64,000 bases of DNA from Gammaproteobacteria bacterium (GTDB lineage Bacteria > Pseudomonadota > Gammaproteobacteria > Pseudomonadales > Pseudohongiellaceae): contig VYCF01000071.1 in the NCBI GenBank assembly GCA_009844085.1, forward strand, positions 1 through 64,000. The letters are read 5' to 3'. The position numbers were made by a program, and so were the translations under genes. The notes below the pieces were generated by a model. It was not told where the DNA came from and ran no database searches. It was given only the letters and a program-made list of their open reading frames with translations. Shown piece by piece: positions 28,478 to 41,208 of this stretch (position 1 is the first letter of the stretch; every line of letters starts with the position of its first letter).

Positions 28478-28966
28478 CTAATTCAGATCGAGCGTACGAA
28501 CGAGGCCGCCAAGCAGAACCCATGCCAGTGGCCAGAACAATGCACTCGTCAATGCCGGCGCGAGGAACATCATGTTCGTCCCGCGGGGCAGATCGAAAAG
28601 AAATTGCAGCCACTGGCTCAGCAGCAACTGCAGGCCGATGATCACCAGTATCACGCTGGCTTGCTGGAATACACCGAACAGGCGCAGCCGCAAACGCAGC
28701 CGCAAGGCAAGCCAGGCGACCAGGGCCATCCCCAGCGCATGCAGCCCGAAGAGCGAGCCGGTCAACGCATCGACCATGATGCCGGCCATCCAGGCGACGC
28801 CGATGCCAACGCGCTCGGGGTTGTTGACAACCCAGTAGACGACCACGAGGGCGACCCATTCCGGACGGTAATAGATGGCCCAATCGGGAAGCGGCACGAT
28901 AGCCATCAGGCCCGCGACAATGAACGAAAGAACGATCAGACTGTTGAACAGTACCGAACCGGCCAT
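28478..28966 (-). CDS. mreD: Rod shape-determining protein MreD
   Basis: The 162-residue protein has about five membrane helices. The segment PDWAIYYRPEWVALVVVYWV is typical of gammaproteobacterial MreD, and LTGSLFGLHALGMAL carries its conserved glycines. It works with MreB, MreC, RodA and PBP2 in lateral wall synthesis. The start lies 9 bp after the mreC stop, so mreBCD form an operon. Confidence 0.92.
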   Translation of the reverse strand: MAGSVLFNSLIVLSFIVAGLMAIVPLPDWAIYYRPEWVALVVVYWVVNNPERVGIGVAWMAGIMVDALTGSLFGLHALGMALVAWLALRLRLRLRLFGVFQQASVILVIIGLQLLLSQWLQFLFDLPRGTNMMFLAPALTSALFWPLAWVLLGGLVRTLDLN

Positions 28967-28975
28967 TGGCAGGAC

Positions 28976-29887
28976 TCAGTTCGCCGAATCTACCGAGGCC
29001 AGGCTGGATTCCTCGTCGGCGCCGCTGTCGGTTTCATCCGCCAGAACGGGAAAGTCCGGCTCTGCCGCCTCTAGTACGAGCATGACGTGGCGCGTACTCC
29101 AGACTTGCGCCATGGGCCTTGCCCTGATCGTCGCATAGGGCTGCCCGGAACTCCTGCGCACGCTGACGACTTCGGCTACCGGATAATTCTTGGGATAGAC
29201 CTGACCCATGCCGGAACTGATCAGGCTGTCGCCGACCTCGATATCCTGGGTCGGGATGACGAATTCGAGGTCGAGTTCGGTATCGCCGTCCAGACTGCCC
29301 CTGGCGAGCGCCCGTTCGCCATTGCGGCTGACTTCCACCGGAGTTACATGGCTGGCGTCGGTAATGAGCAAAACCCAGCTTGAGAACGGCATTACCTGTA
29401 CGACCTGCCCCATGAGCCCGTTGGCTTCGAGTACGGCCTGCCCCACGAATACGCCATCCTGGCTGCCCTTGTTGATCAATACGCGCCGCGAGTATGGATC
29501 GGGTGAAACATTTATGATCTCTGCCGGCAGCACTTCCTGCTCGAGCAGGGCCGAAGCGCTTTGCAATGCGAGCAGGCGGTTGTTTTCCACCGTCAGGCTT
29601 TCGGCGAGCAGGAGTTGCTGGCGCGAAAGCATGAGTTCCTCGCGCAGGCGGGCGTTCTCGTCGAGCAATTCGGTGCGGCTGACGAATATCTCGCCAAGCG
29701 AACTGCCGACGCGGGCCGGAGTATCCGCCAGCCAGAAAAAGGGCGTCGCGACCAGTCCCAGCGCCTGGCGCGCGTGATCCATGTAGCCGAATCGCTTGTC
29801 CGCGGTCATGAGCAACAAGGACAGGAGCAGGAACGTGACTATCCGGTACTCCAGCGACGCGTTTCTTGAAAAGACGGCGTTTTCGAT
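28976..29887 (-). CDS. mreC: Rod shape-determining protein MreC, non-canonical start
   Basis: This periplasmic coiled-coil protein is anchored by one N-terminal helix and connects MreB to the wall synthases. The coiled coil (RTELLDENARLREELMLSRQQ) and the beta domain (INKGSQDGVFVGQAV) are clear. The first standard start is a TTG at 29818, but it would remove most of the membrane helix. In frame upstream the sequence reads NAVFSRNASLEYRIVTFLLL, the expected MreC N-terminus. No ATG, GTG or TTG precedes it. An ATC at 29887-29885 lies 8 bases after GAGAGGG (29902-29896), so I extend the gene there (303 residues). A sequence error of ATG to ATC is the main alternative. Confidence 0.85.
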   Translation of the reverse strand: MENAVFSRNASLEYRIVTFLLLSLLLMTADKRFGYMDHARQALGLVATPFFWLADTPARVGSSLGEIFVSRTELLDENARLREELMLSRQQLLLAESLTVENNRLLALQSASALLEQEVLPAEIINVSPDPYSRRVLINKGSQDGVFVGQAVLEANGLMGQVVQVMPFSSWVLLITDASHVTPVEVSRNGERALARGSLDGDTELDLEFVIPTQDIEVGDSLISSGMGQVYPKNYPVAEVVSVRRSSGQPYATIRARPMAQVWSTRHVMLVLEAAEPDFPVLADETDSGADEESSLASVDSAN

Positions 29888-29971
29888 GTCGTTAACCCTC
29901 TCGCGTTGAGAGTGTCGTCGGCCTGTCCTTACAAGTCTAAAGCGTTCTTGCGGCTTACTACAAGGAATTTG

Positions 29972-31204
<1,233 letters not shown>

Positions 31205-31213
31205 TCACTGATC

Positions 31214-31522
31214 GTGAAAAAGTCCGAAATCGACAATGTCGCCACGCTCGCGCGGCTGCGCGTCAGCCCTGCCGAGGCGGACGAGGTTACCGCCCGCATC
31301 GGTGAGATCCTGGCCATGATCGACCAGATGCAGGCGGTCGACACGACCGGCGTCGAGCCGCTCGCGCATCCGCTCGACGCCGTGCAGCGTCTGCGCGCCG
31401 ACGAAGTTTCCGAAACCGACCGCAGGGACGAACTGCTGGCCCTGGCGCCGTCGAACCGGAACGGGCTGTTTGTCGTCCCCAAAGTGATCGACATGGGTTC
31501 AGACCCCAAGGTTTCAAAGTAG
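31214..31522 (+). CDS. gatC: Asp/Glu-tRNA(Asn/Gln) amidotransferase subunit C
   Basis: The 102-residue wrapper subunit joins GatA and GatB. The family start (KKSEIDNVATLARLRVSPAEADEVT) and the ending MGSDPKVSK are in place. The start is GTG at 31214, without a strong ribosome site; the upstream ORF to 31046 shows no family similarity. The complex converts Glu-tRNA(Gln) or Asp-tRNA(Asn) to the amide form in the cytoplasm. Its presence suggests that at least one of glutaminyl- or asparaginyl-tRNA formation uses the indirect route. Confidence 0.9.
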   Translation: MKKSEIDNVATLARLRVSPAEADEVTARIGEILAMIDQMQAVDTTGVEPLAHPLDAVQRLRADEVSETDRRDELLALAPSNRNGLFVVPKVIDMGSDPKVSK

Positions 31523-31537
31523 CGGGGCGGGAATCCG

Positions 31538-33010
31538 ATGCTGAACCTGACCGTCACCGAACTTTCGGCCGAACTTGCGCATGGCGCGATTTCAAGCGTC
31601 GAGTTGACGCGTGCGTGCCTGGAACGGATCAACCGGCTGAATCCGGCGCTCAACGCTTTCATTACAATCAGCGAAGAGTCCGCGCTGGCGCAGGCTGCGG
31701 CGGCCGACCGGGCCCGCGCGGAAGGCGACGAGCGCCCGCTGCTCGGCATTCCCCTCGCCCACAAGGACATCTTTTGCACAAGAGACACCCATACGACTTG
31801 CGGCTCGCGAATCCTGCAAGACTTCCTGCCGCCTTATGACGCCACCGTGGTGGAGAAGCTGCGGCAGGCCGGGACTGTCATGCTCGGCAAGACCAACATG
31901 GACGAGTTTGCCATGGGATCGTCCAATGAAACGAGTTACTTCGGCGCTGTCGGCAACCCGTATGATCAGGGCAGGGTTCCCGGCGGCTCCTCGGGCGGTT
32001 CCGCGGCAGCGGTGGCAGCGGGTCTTAGCCCCATGGCGACGGGCACCGACACCGGCGGCTCGATCCGCCAGCCGGCCTCATTCTGCGGCATTACGGGATT
32101 CAAGCCGAGTTATGGAAGAGTGTCCCGTTGGGGCATGATCGCTTTTGCTTCCAGTCTCGATCAGGCCGGGACCCTGACCCGATCCGCGGCTGACGCGGCC
32201 TTGATGATGCAGGCGATGGCCGGACTCGATCCGCGCGATTCCACGAGCGTCGACCGGCCGGTGGAAGACTACGCCTGCGAACTCGGCATACCGGTGAAAG
32301 GTTTGCGGGTGGGTGTCCCGCGGCCGCATTTCGCGGCAGGCCTCAATCCGGCAGTCGAACGGGGTATCCGCGCGGCGCTGGCGGAACTCGAACAAGCGGG
32401 AGCGAGCCTGATCGATATCGACCTGCCCAACAATCATCTTTCGGTGCCGGCCTACTACGTAGTCGCGCCGGCGGAGGCCTCGGCCAACCTGTCGCGCTAC
32501 GACGGCGTACGTTACGGCTATCGCTGCGAGAATCCGGCCGACCTCGAAGACCTCTATACGCGCACACGCAGCGAAGGCTTCGGCGACGAAGTCAAACGGC
32601 GCATCCTGGTCGGCACCTATGCGCTTTCCGCCGGATATTACGACGCCTATTACCGCAAGGCCCAGCGCGTCCGGCGGCTGATCCGGCAGGATTTCATCGA
32701 CGCTTTCCGGCAGGTCGACGTGATTGCCGGGCCCACGTCGCCCCATGTGGCTTTCCCCCATGGCGCCAAGGCCGATCCGGTGGAAATGTATCTCGAGGAT
32801 ATCTTTACCATTGCGGTCAACCTTGCCGGCCTGCCCGGCATTTCGGTTCCGGCGGGTTTCGAAAACGGCCTGCCCTTCGGCTTGCAGATCGTCGGACCTG
32901 ACTTTGGCGAGGCGCGCGTCCTGAACGTAGCTCACCAGTTTCAGCAATTGACCGACTGGCACAGGCGGCTTCCCGAAACCGCCGCCCAGGCAGAGACGGG
33001 AGAGAGCTGA
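31538..33010 (+). CDS. gatA: Asp/Glu-tRNA(Asn/Gln) amidotransferase subunit A
   Basis: The 490-residue glutaminase subunit belongs to the amidase signature family. The Ser-cisSer-Lys triad is complete: Lys76 (LAHKDIF), Ser151 ([15 protein letters not shown]) and Ser175 ([11 protein letters not shown]). Spacing equals that of characterised GatA (75 and 24 residues). It releases ammonia for delivery to GatB. It starts 16 bp after gatC, and its stop is one base from the gatB start. Confidence 0.96.
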   Translation: MLNLTVTELSAELAHGAISSVELTRACLERINRLNPALNAFITISEESALAQAAAADRARAEGDERPLLGIPLAHKDIFCTRDTHTTCGSRILQDFLPPYDATVVEKLRQAGTVMLGKTNMDEFAMGSSNETSYFGAVGNPYDQGRVPGGSSGGSAAAVAAGLSPMATGTDTGGSIRQPASFCGITGFKPSYGRVSRWGMIAFASSLDQAGTLTRSAADAALMMQAMAGLDPRDSTSVDRPVEDYACELGIPVKGLRVGVPRPHFAAGLNPAVERGIRAALAELEQAGASLIDIDLPNNHLSVPAYYVVAPAEASANLSRYDGVRYGYRCENPADLEDLYTRTRSEGFGDEVKRRILVGTYALSAGYYDAYYRKAQRVRRLIRQDFIDAFRQVDVIAGPTSPHVAFPHGAKADPVEMYLEDIFTIAVNLAGLPGISVPAGFENGLPFGLQIVGPDFGEARVLNVAHQFQQLTDWHRRLPETAAQAETGES

Positions 33011-33011
33011 G

Positions 33012-34442
33012 ATGGAATGGGAAGCGGTCATCGGACTTGAAGTCCATGTGCAATTGTCGACCCGGTCCAAGCTGTTTTCGGGTACCTCGACGGCTTTCGG
33101 CGCCGAGCCCAATACCCAGGCGAACATTTACGACCTGGCCATGCCGGGCACATTGCCGGTATTGAACGGCGAGGCTTTGCGCATGGCGGTTCGCTTCGGC
33201 CTCGCCATCGATGCCGAGATCGGCAGGCATTCGATTTTCGACCGCAAGAACTATTTCTATCCCGACCTGCCGAAAGGCTATCAGACGAGCCAGCTTGACT
33301 ATCCCATCGTCGGCCGCGGTTCGATCGTCATCAACCTCGAAGACGGAACCGAGAAGCGAATCGGCGTTACCCGCGCGCATATGGAAGAGGACGCCGGCAA
33401 GTCGCTGCACGAGGAATTCGCCGACGCGAGCGGCATCGACCTGAATCGCGCCGGAACGCCGCTGCTCGAAATCGTATCGGACCCGGATCTGCGCAGCGCG
33501 AAAGAGGCGGTCGCCTATCTGAAGAAGTTGCATTCCATCGTGCGCTATCTCGATATCTCCGACGGCGACATGTCCCAGGGTTCGATGCGTTGCGACGCCA
33601 ATGTTTCGATCCGGCGCCCGGGGGCGGAACTCGGCACCCGCACCGAGATCAAGAACGTCAATTCCTTCCGTTTCGTGGAGAAGGCGATCAATTTCGAAAT
33701 CCGCCGCCAGCAGGACGTACTCGAAGACGGCGGCAATATCGTGCAGGAAACCCGGCTGTACGATTCGGTTCGCGACGAGACCCGGCCCATGCGCGGCAAG
33801 GAAGTCGCCAACGACTATCGCTACTTTCCCGAGCCGGACCTGCTGCCTGTTGAAATCGGCGAGGACTTGATCGAGCGGATCCGTTCGGAACTGCCGGAAT
33901 TGCCCGATGCCCGCAAGCGGCGATTCGCGGCCGAATACGATTTGTCGGCTTACGATGCCGGCGTGCTCACCGCGAGCCGGGAGATGGCGGATTATTTCGA
34001 GCAGGTGGCGCAAGGTTGCGGCGACGCCAAGTTGGCCGCGAACTGGGTTTCCGTGGAATTGCAGGCGCTGCTGAACCGGGAGAATCTCGACATCGCCGAC
34101 TCGCCGGTAAGCGCTGGCGCCTTGGCCGATCTGATCCTGCGCATCAGGGACAAGACGATTTCCGGCAAGATCGCAAAAACCGTGTTCGAACAACTTGCCG
34201 CGGGTTCCCGGGACGTAGACGGGATCATCGAACGGCAAGGCCTGCGCCAGGTCACCGACGAAGGCGAAATCGAAAAGCTCGTCGACAGGGTGATCGATGA
34301 AAACGCTGCGCAGGCGCAGCAATTTCGCGACGGCAAACAGCAAGTGCTCGGTTACCTGGTCGGACAGGCGATGAAGTTGTCCCGTGGCAAGGCCAACCCG
34401 GCCCGGGTCAACGAGTTGCTGCGCGACAAATTGCGGTCATAG
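33012..34442 (+). CDS. gatB: Asp/Glu-tRNA(Asn/Gln) amidotransferase subunit B
   Basis: The 476-residue kinase/transamidase subunit begins [15 protein letters not shown], the typical GatB start. [15 protein letters not shown] and [10 protein letters not shown] are family signatures, and the helical tail domain ends [20 protein letters not shown] precedes the ATG, which directly follows the gatA stop. It phosphorylates and amidates the mischarged tRNA. Confidence 0.96.
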   Translation: MEWEAVIGLEVHVQLSTRSKLFSGTSTAFGAEPNTQANIYDLAMPGTLPVLNGEALRMAVRFGLAIDAEIGRHSIFDRKNYFYPDLPKGYQTSQLDYPIVGRGSIVINLEDGTEKRIGVTRAHMEEDAGKSLHEEFADASGIDLNRAGTPLLEIVSDPDLRSAKEAVAYLKKLHSIVRYLDISDGDMSQGSMRCDANVSIRRPGAELGTRTEIKNVNSFRFVEKAINFEIRRQQDVLEDGGNIVQETRLYDSVRDETRPMRGKEVANDYRYFPEPDLLPVEIGEDLIERIRSELPELPDARKRRFAAEYDLSAYDAGVLTASREMADYFEQVAQGCGDAKLAANWVSVELQALLNRENLDIADSPVSAGALADLILRIRDKTISGKIAKTVFEQLAAGSRDVDGIIERQGLRQVTDEGEIEKLVDRVIDENAAQAQQFRDGKQQVLGYLVGQAMKLSRGKANPARVNELLRDKLRS

Positions 34443-34465
34443 TTCTTGAGCCGGCGGAGTCGATC

Positions 34466-34801
34466 TTGAAAGAAGGCAAGAAGCGCGGCGCGGAACGCAC
34501 CCAGATCGCCACTCGCAATGAGGAGTGGTCCGACGAGCGCCTGAAAGCTTATCTCGAGTTGCTGCCGCCGGCCGGCATGCCGCGCGATTACGCGATCCTG
34601 CTAAAGGCCTACCGCGGCATGACCGCGGAACTGTTCGCGCGTTTCATTCCTTTTTTCGTTGAAGCCGGCAACAACATAAACGCCGAACTCAGCGACGGCA
34701 GCACCTTCCTCGACCACGTCTCCCAACACCGCAAATCAACCGAATACGCCGCCGTCCTCAAACAAGCAGGCGCCAAAACCGGAACAATTGACTCGATGTG
34801 A
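34466..34801 (+). CDS. PA4642-family conserved protein
   Basis: The 111-residue protein has the core WSDERLKAYLELLPPAGMPRDY, ILLKAYRGMTAELFARFIPFFVEAGNNINA and a C-terminal FLDHVSQHRKSTEYAAVLKQAGA. This resembles the small uncharacterised PA4642 family of gammaproteobacteria, whose function is unknown. The ankyrin-like wording of the second half (EAGNNINAELSDGSTFL) is suggestive only. It starts with TTG 23 bp after gatB and is probably co-transcribed. The stop codon lies inside the first bases of repeat R1. Confidence 0.65.
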   Translation: MKEGKKRGAERTQIATRNEEWSDERLKAYLELLPPAGMPRDYAILLKAYRGMTAELFARFIPFFVEAGNNINAELSDGSTFLDHVSQHRKSTEYAAVLKQAGAKTGTIDSM

Positions 34802-34925
34802 GTCGCCGTCGGGTGGCGGGAGTACAGCGGGCGTGCGACGCAGGACGCCGAGCCTGGAGCCTACAGGGACGTATTTACGGCGTCCGCTGTACTCCCGCCA
34901 CCCGATGGCGACGGTTCGAGGCCAC
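34798..34925 (+). repeat. Hairpin repeat R1 (variable-arm family)
   Basis: This is one of four related elements. The arms GGGTGGCGGGAGTACA (34811-34826) and TGTACTCCCGCCACCC (34888-34903) pair perfectly over 16 bp. An outer stem with GTCGCC/GGCGAC extends the hairpin. The 61-nt core (34827-34887) is shared with R2-R4 and contains CCTACAGGGACGTATTTACG. It fills the gap between the PA4642-like gene and the tuf stop codon. The family may be mobile or act in transcript ends. It lacks the long inner flank seen in R2 and R3. Confidence 0.85.
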
Positions 34926-36116
<1,191 letters not shown>

Positions 36117-36142
36117 GTTTGAATACCTCGTCAGGATGTAAA

Positions 36143-38239
36143 TCAGGTTCTGGTTTCGTTGATGATGCCGTCGGCTATATTGCCGGGCACTTCCACGTAT
36201 TTCTGGAATTCCATGGTGAACGTCGCCCTGCCCTGGGTCGCCGAACGCAGATCGGTCGCGTAACCGAACATTTCAGCGAGCGGTACTTCCGCGGTGATTA
36301 CCTTGCCCGCGGGACTGTCTTCCATGCCCTGCACCATGCCGCGGCGCCGATTCAGGTCGCCCATGACATCGCCCATGTAGTCTTCGGGAGTCACCACCTC
36401 GACCGCCATGACCGGCTCGAGCAAGGCGGGATCCGCTTCCAGCGCGCCTTTCTTCAAGGCCTGGGAACCGGCCATCTTGAAGGCCATTTCGCTGGAGTCG
36501 ACATCATGGAAGGAGCCGTCGTACAGCGTCACCTTCATCGCCAGCAGGGGATAGCCTGCCAGACAGCCGTTCTTCATCTGTTCCTGTATGCCCTTGTCGA
36601 CCGCCGGGATGTATTCCCTGGGGACCACGCCGCCGACGATTTCATTAACGAATTCGTAGTCGGCATCGGGGTCGAGCGGCTCCAGACGCAGCCAGACATG
36701 GCCGTATTGGCCGCGGCCGCCGGTCTGCTTGATATGCTTGCCTTCGATTTCCACCTGGCGGCGGATCGTCTCGCGATATGCCACCTGGGGTTTGCCGATG
36801 TTCGCGTCGACGCTGAACTCGCGGCGCATGCGCTCGACGAGCACGTCGAGATGCAACTCGCCCATGCCCGAAATGATCGTCTGACCCGATTCCTCGTCGG
36901 TCTCGACACGGAAGGAAGGATCCTCCTGGGCCAGCTTGCCGAGGGCGGTGCTCATCTTTTCCTGGTCAGCCTTGCTTTTCGGCTCCACCGCGACGGAAAT
37001 CACCGGCTCGGGGAAGTCCATCTTCTCCAGCGTGACGATATTTTTCGGATCGCAAAGCGTCTCTCCGGTGGTCACGTCTTTCAGGCCCACCGCGGCGGCG
37101 ATGTCGCCCGCGCGCACTTCCTTGATCTCCTCGCGGGAATTCGAGTGCATCTGCACCATGCGCCCGACGCGTTCCTTGCGCGACTTGAGCGGGTTGTAGA
37201 CGGTATCGCCGGAATTGATGCAGCCGGAATAGACCCGGAAGAAAGTCAATGTGCCGACGAAGGGGTCGGTGGCGATCTTGAAGGCCAGCGAAGCGAAGGG
37301 CGCATCGTCGTCGGCCTTGCATTGCGCGGGCGAACCGTCTTCGGTGACGCCTTCTATCGCCTTCACTTCGGTCGGCGCCGGCATGTAGTCGATGACCGCG
37401 TCGAGCACCGCCTGCACGCCCTTGTTCTTGAAGGCCGAGCCGCAAAGCACCGGGACGATCTCATTGTTGATCGTGCGCTGGCGGATGGCGGACACGATGT
37501 CCTGTTCGCCGAGATCGCCTTCTTCGAGATATTTCTCCATCACCTCTTCGTTGGCCTCCGCGGCGGCTTCGAGCAGGTGCTCGCGCCATTCCTCGCACAG
37601 GCCTTGCAGATCGGCGGGAATCTCATCGTAGACGAAGGTCGTACCCTGATCTTCGGTGTTCCAGACGATGGCCTTCATCTTCACGAGGTCGACCACGCCG
37701 GTAAAGGTTTCTTCCGCGCCGATGGCGATCTGCAGGGGCACCGCATTGGCGCCAAGGCGTTCCTTCATCTGCTCGACCACGCGAAGGAAATCGGCGCCGG
37801 CGCGGTCCATCTTGTTTACGAACACCATGCGCGGCACCTGGTAACGGTTGGCCTGGCGCCAGACCGTTTCGGTCTGGGGCTGTACGCCGGAAGTCGCGCA
37901 TAACACGACCACGGCGCCGTCGAGCACGCGCAGGGAGCGTTCCACCTCAATGGTGAAATCCACGTGTCCCGGCGTATCGATGATATTGATCCGATGTTCG
38001 TCGTATTGCCTGTCCATGCCTTGCCAGAAACAGGTAGTCGCCGCCGAGGTGATGGTGATACCCCGCTCCTGTTCCTGTTCCATCCAGTCCATGACCGCGG
38101 CGCCGTCGTGCACTTCGCCGATCTTGTACGAGACGCCGGTATAGAACAGCACGCGCTCGGTTGTGGTGGTCTTCCCCGCATCCACGTGGGCGGCGATGCC
38201 GATGTTGCGATAACGGCTCAAAGGGTGATTCCTGGCCAC
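36143..38239 (-). CDS. fusA: Elongation factor G
   Basis: The 698-residue translocase GTPase has G1 [13 protein letters not shown]3 DTPGHVDF and G4 [10 protein letters not shown], and the five-domain layout with the C-terminal [22 protein letters not shown]. It drives ribosome movement and takes part in recycling. It lies between rpsG and tuf in the standard str order, with 31 bp to rpsG. Confidence 0.97.
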   Translation of the reverse strand: MARNHPLSRYRNIGIAAHVDAGKTTTTERVLFYTGVSYKIGEVHDGAAVMDWMEQEQERGITITSAATTCFWQGMDRQYDEHRINIIDTPGHVDFTIEVERSLRVLDGAVVVLCATSGVQPQTETVWRQANRYQVPRMVFVNKMDRAGADFLRVVEQMKERLGANAVPLQIAIGAEETFTGVVDLVKMKAIVWNTEDQGTTFVYDEIPADLQGLCEEWREHLLEAAAEANEEVMEKYLEEGDLGEQDIVSAIRQRTINNEIVPVLCGSAFKNKGVQAVLDAVIDYMPAPTEVKAIEGVTEDGSPAQCKADDDAPFASLAFKIATDPFVGTLTFFRVYSGCINSGDTVYNPLKSRKERVGRMVQMHSNSREEIKEVRAGDIAAAVGLKDVTTGETLCDPKNIVTLEKMDFPEPVISVAVEPKSKADQEKMSTALGKLAQEDPSFRVETDEESGQTIISGMGELHLDVLVERMRREFSVDANIGKPQVAYRETIRRQVEIEGKHIKQTGGRGQYGHVWLRLEPLDPDADYEFVNEIVGGVVPREYIPAVDKGIQEQMKNGCLAGYPLLAMKVTLYDGSFHDVDSSEMAFKMAGSQALKKGALEADPALLEPVMAVEVVTPEDYMGDVMGDLNRRRGMVQGMEDSPAGKVITAEVPLAEMFGYATDLRSATQGRATFTMEFQKYVEVPGNIADGIINETRT

Positions 38240-38270
38240 TGTACTGCCCTCTATAAATTTGGATCGGATT

Positions 38271-38741
38271 TCAGAAACGATAATGCGAGAACGCGCGGTT
38301 GGCCTCCGCCATGCGATGCACGTCCTCGCGCTTGCGCACCGCGGCGCCCCGGCCGTCGGCGGCTTCGAGTATTTCGCCCGCCAGCCGCAAGGCCATGGAT
38401 TTTTCGCCGCGACTGCGCGAATACTCCACCAGCCAGCGCATGGCCAGCGCGCTGCGCCGCTCGGCGCGCACTTCGACCGGCACCTGGTAGGTGGCGCCGC
38501 CTACCCGGCGGGATTTGACTTCCACCATCGGGGCGATCGCGCTCAAGGCGTTTTCGAACACTTCCAGCGGTTCGCCGCCGGATTTTTCGGCGACGACATC
38601 GAGTGCGCCATAGACGATCTTCTCGGCGACCGATTTCTTGCCGTCGACCATTACGTGATTCATGAATTTCGCCAGCGTCTTGCTGCCGAACTTGGGGTCG
38701 GGCAAAACTTCGCGTTTTGCCGCAACTCTTCTTCTGGGCAT
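38271..38741 (-). CDS. rpsG: 30S ribosomal protein S7
   Basis: The 156-residue primary binder of the 16S rRNA head begins [20 protein letters not shown] and contains the family motif [24 protein letters not shown]7 represses str-operon translation in E. coli by binding the rpsL-rpsG intergenic RNA; the 146-bp gap here leaves room for such control. Confidence 0.97.
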   Translation of the reverse strand: MPRRRVAAKREVLPDPKFGSKTLAKFMNHVMVDGKKSVAEKIVYGALDVVAEKSGGEPLEVFENALSAIAPMVEVKSRRVGGATYQVPVEVRAERRSALAMRWLVEYSRSRGEKSMALRLAGEILEAADGRGAAVRKREDVHRMAEANRAFSHYRF

Positions 38742-38887
38742 GTCGGACCTCTATGTTTATTCAGGTTTGCCCGGGATAGCCCGTCCGGTTGCCCGAACCG
38801 CTACCCGGCCTTACTCCAATCTCATCCGTTCTTCGCCGAAGATCGCCGATGAGCCGGCATCTCCCTGCCTGAAATGTATCGTGGGGT

Positions 38888-39259
38888 TTACTTCGGACGC
38901 TTGGCGCCGTATTTCGAACGTCCCTGCTTGCGGTCTGCGACGCCTGACGTGTCGAGAGCGCCGCGCACCGTGTGATAGCGCACGCCGGGAAGATCCTTGA
39001 CCCTTCCTCCGCGGATCAGCACTACCGAGTGTTCCTGCAGATTGTGCCCTTCGCCGCCGATGTACGAAGTCACCTCGAAGCCGTTCACGAGTCGCACGCG
39101 GCAAACCTTGCGCAAGGCCGAATTCGGCTTCTTCGGCGTGGTGGTGTACACCCGGGTGCAGACCCCGCGCTTTTGCGGCGAGCCTTGCAGGGCGGGGACG
39201 CCGCTTTTGGCGGGTTTGCTCGTCCTGGGCTTGCGCACTAACTGGTTGATGGTTGCCAT
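38888..39259 (-). CDS. rpsL: 30S ribosomal protein S12
   Basis: The 123-residue decoding-centre protein has [19 protein letters not shown] and [13 protein letters not shown], the two loops where streptomycin-resistance changes arise; both are wild type. It is the first gene of the str operon. Upstream lies hairpin repeat R2 rather than rpoC, which normally neighbours it in related genomes. Confidence 0.97.
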   Translation of the reverse strand: MATINQLVRKPRTSKPAKSGVPALQGSPQKRGVCTRVYTTTPKKPNSALRKVCRVRLVNGFEVTSYIGGEGHNLQEHSVVLIRGGRVKDLPGVRYHTVRGALDTSGVADRKQGRSKYGAKRPK

Positions 39260-39352
39260 GTTTGTCCGTGAATTTCGCCGTTCGAAAAATGAGGCGGAAG
39301 TGTAATGATCACGCCGTATTCAGTCAAGCGAATTGTGGCTTTTGCGGCAATT

Positions 39353-39496
39353 GTGGCTTCGATCCGTCGCCGCCGGGCCGGGGGAGGTGCAGCGGACGCC
39401 GTGAATACGTCCCTGTAGGCTTCGGGCTCGGCATCCCTGCCTCGCACGCCCGCTGCACCTCCCCCGGCCCGACGGCGACTCACGCCGTGCGAGCCC
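39353..39496 (-). repeat. Hairpin repeat R2 (variable-arm family)
   Basis: The arms GGGCCGGGGGAGGTGCA (39375-39391) and TGCACCTCCCCCGGCCC (39454-39470) pair perfectly over 17 bp. The core (39392-39453) read on the minus strand matches the R3 core with a single base change. The outer flank GTGGCTTCGATCCGTCGCC and the inner flank CACGCCGTGCGAGCCC are shared with R3, in inverted orientation. The rest of the 408-bp gap between rpsL and the next gene (39260-39352, 39497-39667) shows no gene; it must contain the rpsL promoter. Confidence 0.88.
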
Positions 39497-39667
39497 ACCA
39501 CTGATCGCAAGCAGCATTGGCGCCTGTCACGCATCGCCAACGGATCGACCTTTTTTCTTACGAAATTATGTGTTTTGCGATTTTCCGGCCCATGCTGATG
39601 GGAGAGCGGAGCGAAGGCCGTGCCGGCCGCACGCTCGAACTTTTTTCACGGAAAATTAGGAGTTGTC

Positions 39668-40033
39668 ATGCAAGCACGGGATATACTGGACGAAACGCAC
39701 AAGCTGGAAGAATCCGGAATGGAACGGTCCTGGGCCGAAGCCGTCGCCAAAACCATCGCAAAAGCGGTCGAGCCGCTTGCAACCACGGCCGATCTTGAAG
39801 CCGAATCCAAGGCGAGGCGGAAGGATTTCGAGACGCTACGGGCGGAGTTAAAATCCGAAAGCAACGCGTTGCGCAAGGATCTGAAGGAAGCGATTAATGA
39901 GAAATCGGATGCGAATATCGCCCTATTGCGGGAAGAAATGAAGTCAACCATCCTGTCCCTCAAAGTCTGGCTGCTCGTCATTCTACTGGGCATGTGGGGC
40001 AGCCTTTCCGCCCTGATCTTGTACACGCAGTGA
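39668..40033 (+). CDS. Small coiled-coil protein with C-terminal membrane helix
   Basis: The 121-residue protein has a helical, charged region (about residues 40-95, TTADLEAESKARRKDFETLRAEL) predicted to be a coiled coil, then one membrane helix (VWLLVILLGMWGSLSALIL) at the C-terminus. It resembles bacterial DUF1640-like proteins of unknown function. AGGAG lies 5 bp before the ATG at 39668. It is the first gene of the accessory island. Confidence 0.65.
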   Translation: MQARDILDETHKLEESGMERSWAEAVAKTIAKAVEPLATTADLEAESKARRKDFETLRAELKSESNALRKDLKEAINEKSDANIALLREEMKSTILSLKVWLLVILLGMWGSLSALILYTQ

Positions 40034-40217
40034 ACCACGAGCCCCACTCGTAGCCTTCGGGCAATGGGCCACCAACAGAACATCAGGCCCGCTTCCTTCC
40101 AGCGCATCCGCACCCAGGCCGGTGCTGACAAACGACAACAACCGGCTAGAAACAATTGGCAGCCGTGCTGCGAGACCACCCGACTCTTGGGCTAACGCCA
40201 TCATCGCCATGCGATAC

Positions 40218-41099
40218 TCACATGTGCTTGGATGTGGTGGAGCGCTTAAGAATCTTCTCGAGATCTTCGTACTTAAAGACGGCGTCGCGGCCAATCAGGA
40301 AGGTTGGCGCGAAGCGATCAATCAGGCTCTGCCCTGGCTTCAGAGATTCACTAACGTTCTTCCGAGTTTGTCTGAGTTGCTCGTTGGACGGGTTCACGAT
40401 GCTGTCACGTTTTAGTACGGCCGTGACCATTCGCTCCAGCCGTACTTGCCGCCGCTTACCCATGCAATAGATGCGGATGTATCGGAGTAGAGACTGAAAA
40501 AAGAGACCCTGGCAATGAAACAACTTCATGCTCGCACCAAGTGTGGCATTGAATGCATCCGTTACATTGGAGGATTGGTTGATTTTGCGGTAGAAACTGA
40601 GCGTCTGGTCTTCCAAAAATCCAACACTGATTTCCGATGGCGGTGCACAGAACAGATAGGCCGGGACAGCCTTCTTTAGGCTCACATTCTCGTAGAGATG
40701 AAGCCCGAAGCACAGGGCAAAGACGCAGGTAAGATTGTTCTCTGTCGCGATATTCAGTCTGCGAAGAAGCTCAATGACGTCGGCCCATCCAATTCGTTCG
40801 CCACTCGGAGCAAGCACTAGGCCATCAGCAACCGATCCATGGGCGTCGACATGGAGGATCGGACGCAACCCTTGTTCAGCGCACGACGACAACTCATTGA
40901 AGATATTTACCAACTCCGTACGGTCACCAACTGCATACTCGAAGATCGGAAAACCGCCCTCGGTGGCGAGTCCTTCAAGGCCCTCCAAGATGCGTCGAGT
41001 TGGGCCCATCTCTCCTTCGGGTAGCGAATGAATCCAGACAATTGCGTTGGTCTGCAATGTTTCCGACAACGTAAGAGCGGTGTCCGAATACGATATCAT
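40218..41099 (-). CDS. Caspase/CHAT-like protease candidate
   Basis: The 293-residue protein has no informative name. Residues 80-180 look like a caspase-fold peptidase: a hydrophobic strand runs into HVDAHG (His87), then GLVLAPSGERIGWADVIELL, a second strand into FALCFG (Cys130), then VPAYLF and FYRKINQSSNVTDAFNATL. This order (HG, 43 residues, C-G, then the FY-helix) is that of CHAT proteases. The last 100 residues are basic and unassigned. It stands alone on the minus strand, convergent with the coiled-coil gene. No signal peptide is present. Target and partner are unknown; a role in defence or cell death is speculation. Confidence 0.55.
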   Translation of the reverse strand: MISYSDTALTLSETLQTNAIVWIHSLPEGEMGPTRRILEGLEGLATEGGFPIFEYAVGDRTELVNIFNELSSCAEQGLRPILHVDAHGSVADGLVLAPSGERIGWADVIELLRRLNIATENNLTCVFALCFGLHLYENVSLKKAVPAYLFCAPPSEISVGFLEDQTLSFYRKINQSSNVTDAFNATLGASMKLFHCQGLFFQSLLRYIRIYCMGKRRQVRLERMVTAVLKRDSIVNPSNEQLRQTRKNVSESLKPGQSLIDRFAPTFLIGRDAVFKYEDLEKILKRSTTSKHM

Positions 41100-41208
41100 T
41101 GCAAAGATCTACATCCCTTCGAATTCAATATCCAGACTCTGCTGCATCTCAATCCTCCCGATGGTAAAACCACAATCGGATGAGTGTCCCATGCTGCTGT
41201 CACATTCT

